From positions 1 to 58,961 of the forward strand of contig NZ_FCOB02000045.1 in assembly GCF_001545075.1 (NCBI RefSeq): a DNA stretch of 58,961 bases, given 5' to 3'. Of this stretch, positions 58,878 to 58,961 are shown one piece after another. This DNA is from Caballeronia ptereochthonis. Lineage in GTDB: Bacteria; Pseudomonadota; Gammaproteobacteria; Burkholderiales; Burkholderiaceae. The first letter of the stretch is position 1. Each line of letters opens with the position of its first letter. The position numbers and the translations under genes were made by a program. Under the pieces are notes generated by a model. It was not told the DNA's origin, searched no databases, and was given only the letters and a program-made list of their open reading frames with translations.

Positions 58878-58930
58878 TTACCAGGCCAAGTAAGCGGTCC
58901 GACCAATCTCCAAAGGCCGTCGAGTATTTG

Positions 58931-58957
58931 AAGCCCGCCAGTGAGCGGGCTTTTTTT
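58931..58957 (+). terminator. Rho-independent terminator at the window end
   Basis: AAGCCCGC and GCGGGCTT form an eight-base stem with a six-base loop, followed by a run of seven T. It may serve the IlvD/RraA operon as a back-up behind the palindrome, or end a transcript beginning in the gap. Confidence 0.8.
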
Positions 58958-58961
58958 GCCT

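Noticed and set aside
1..58961. CRISPR arrays, tRNA or rRNA genes, integrase genes or attachment sites.
   Set aside because: I looked for regularly spaced repeats, RNA gene landmarks and integrase or transposase motifs and found none.

Overview
The window is GC-rich DNA (strong G/C bias at third codon positions) from a beta-proteobacterium. The phaA-phaB pair, the cyoABCD ubiquinol oxidase, the many IclR/LysR/AraC-controlled catabolic operons and the gene styles all point to Burkholderia sensu lato, probably Caballeronia or Paraburkholderia and plausibly a secondary replicon. This is inferred from remembered protein resemblance; no search was run. I see no rRNA, tRNA, CRISPR array, insertion sequence or prophage.

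Layout. 1-1.8 kb: the end of phaA, then phaB and two small genes. 1.8-3.3 kb: a recombination scar where a decapitated nicX-like gene (still coupled to a nicF-like amidohydrolase gene) abuts a decapitated response-regulator receiver domain. 3.4-5.2 kb: a lipoyl-domain/dihydrolipoyl dehydrogenase fusion. 5.5-8.4 kb: a small molybdenum-themed locus (DUF2325 protein, ModE-like repressor, frameshifted NifQ-like gene, sulfite-oxidase-type molybdopterin domain) with no nitrogenase genes in view. 9.4-14.3 kb: a ribose-type sugar ABC transporter with its ROK repressor. 14.7-20.8 kb: free methionine-(R)-sulfoxide reductase, an orphan sugar-binding protein, an FAH-family enzyme with an IclR regulator, a universal stress protein, a single-domain response regulator and small unknown genes. 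20.9-23.5 kb: a beta-lactamase-fold hydrolase and a UbiB-like protein that has lost the kinase signature residues. 23.5-26.9 kb: a cupin dioxygenase/MFS/SDR/IclR catabolic operon. 27.1-31.9 kb: a lone glycosyltransferase-like gene and cyoABCD.

32.1-38.2 kb: an operon with the gene order and protein families of terephthalate degradation (tphA2-A3-B-A1), with a divergent IclR regulator and an aromatic-acid MFS transporter. A shared ATATTCGAAYA motif lies at both likely promoters. 38.3-42.6 kb: an ABC transporter (fused permease plus ATPase) without a binding protein, next to a nitronate monooxygenase-like gene. 42.8-44.0 kb: three small unknown genes. 44.5-49.6 kb: a zinc alcohol dehydrogenase, then LysR / CitMHS transporter / AtuA-like pair. 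49.7-53.5 kb: AraC regulator, DUF2000, an alpha/beta-hydrolase-LuxR fusion and a ferritin-like diiron protein. 53.8-56.2 kb: YcgR-type flagellar brake and membrane/secreted proteins. 56.2-58.8 kb: an IlvD/Edd-family sugar-acid dehydratase with an RraA-family partner, followed by a long perfect palindrome and a terminator.

Most genes serve uptake and oxidation of sugars, sugar acids and aromatic acids, each module with a local regulator and often a visible operator palindrome. The least explained parts are the molybdenum locus without nif genes, the nic scar, the UbiB-like pseudokinase and the hydrolase-LuxR fusion.
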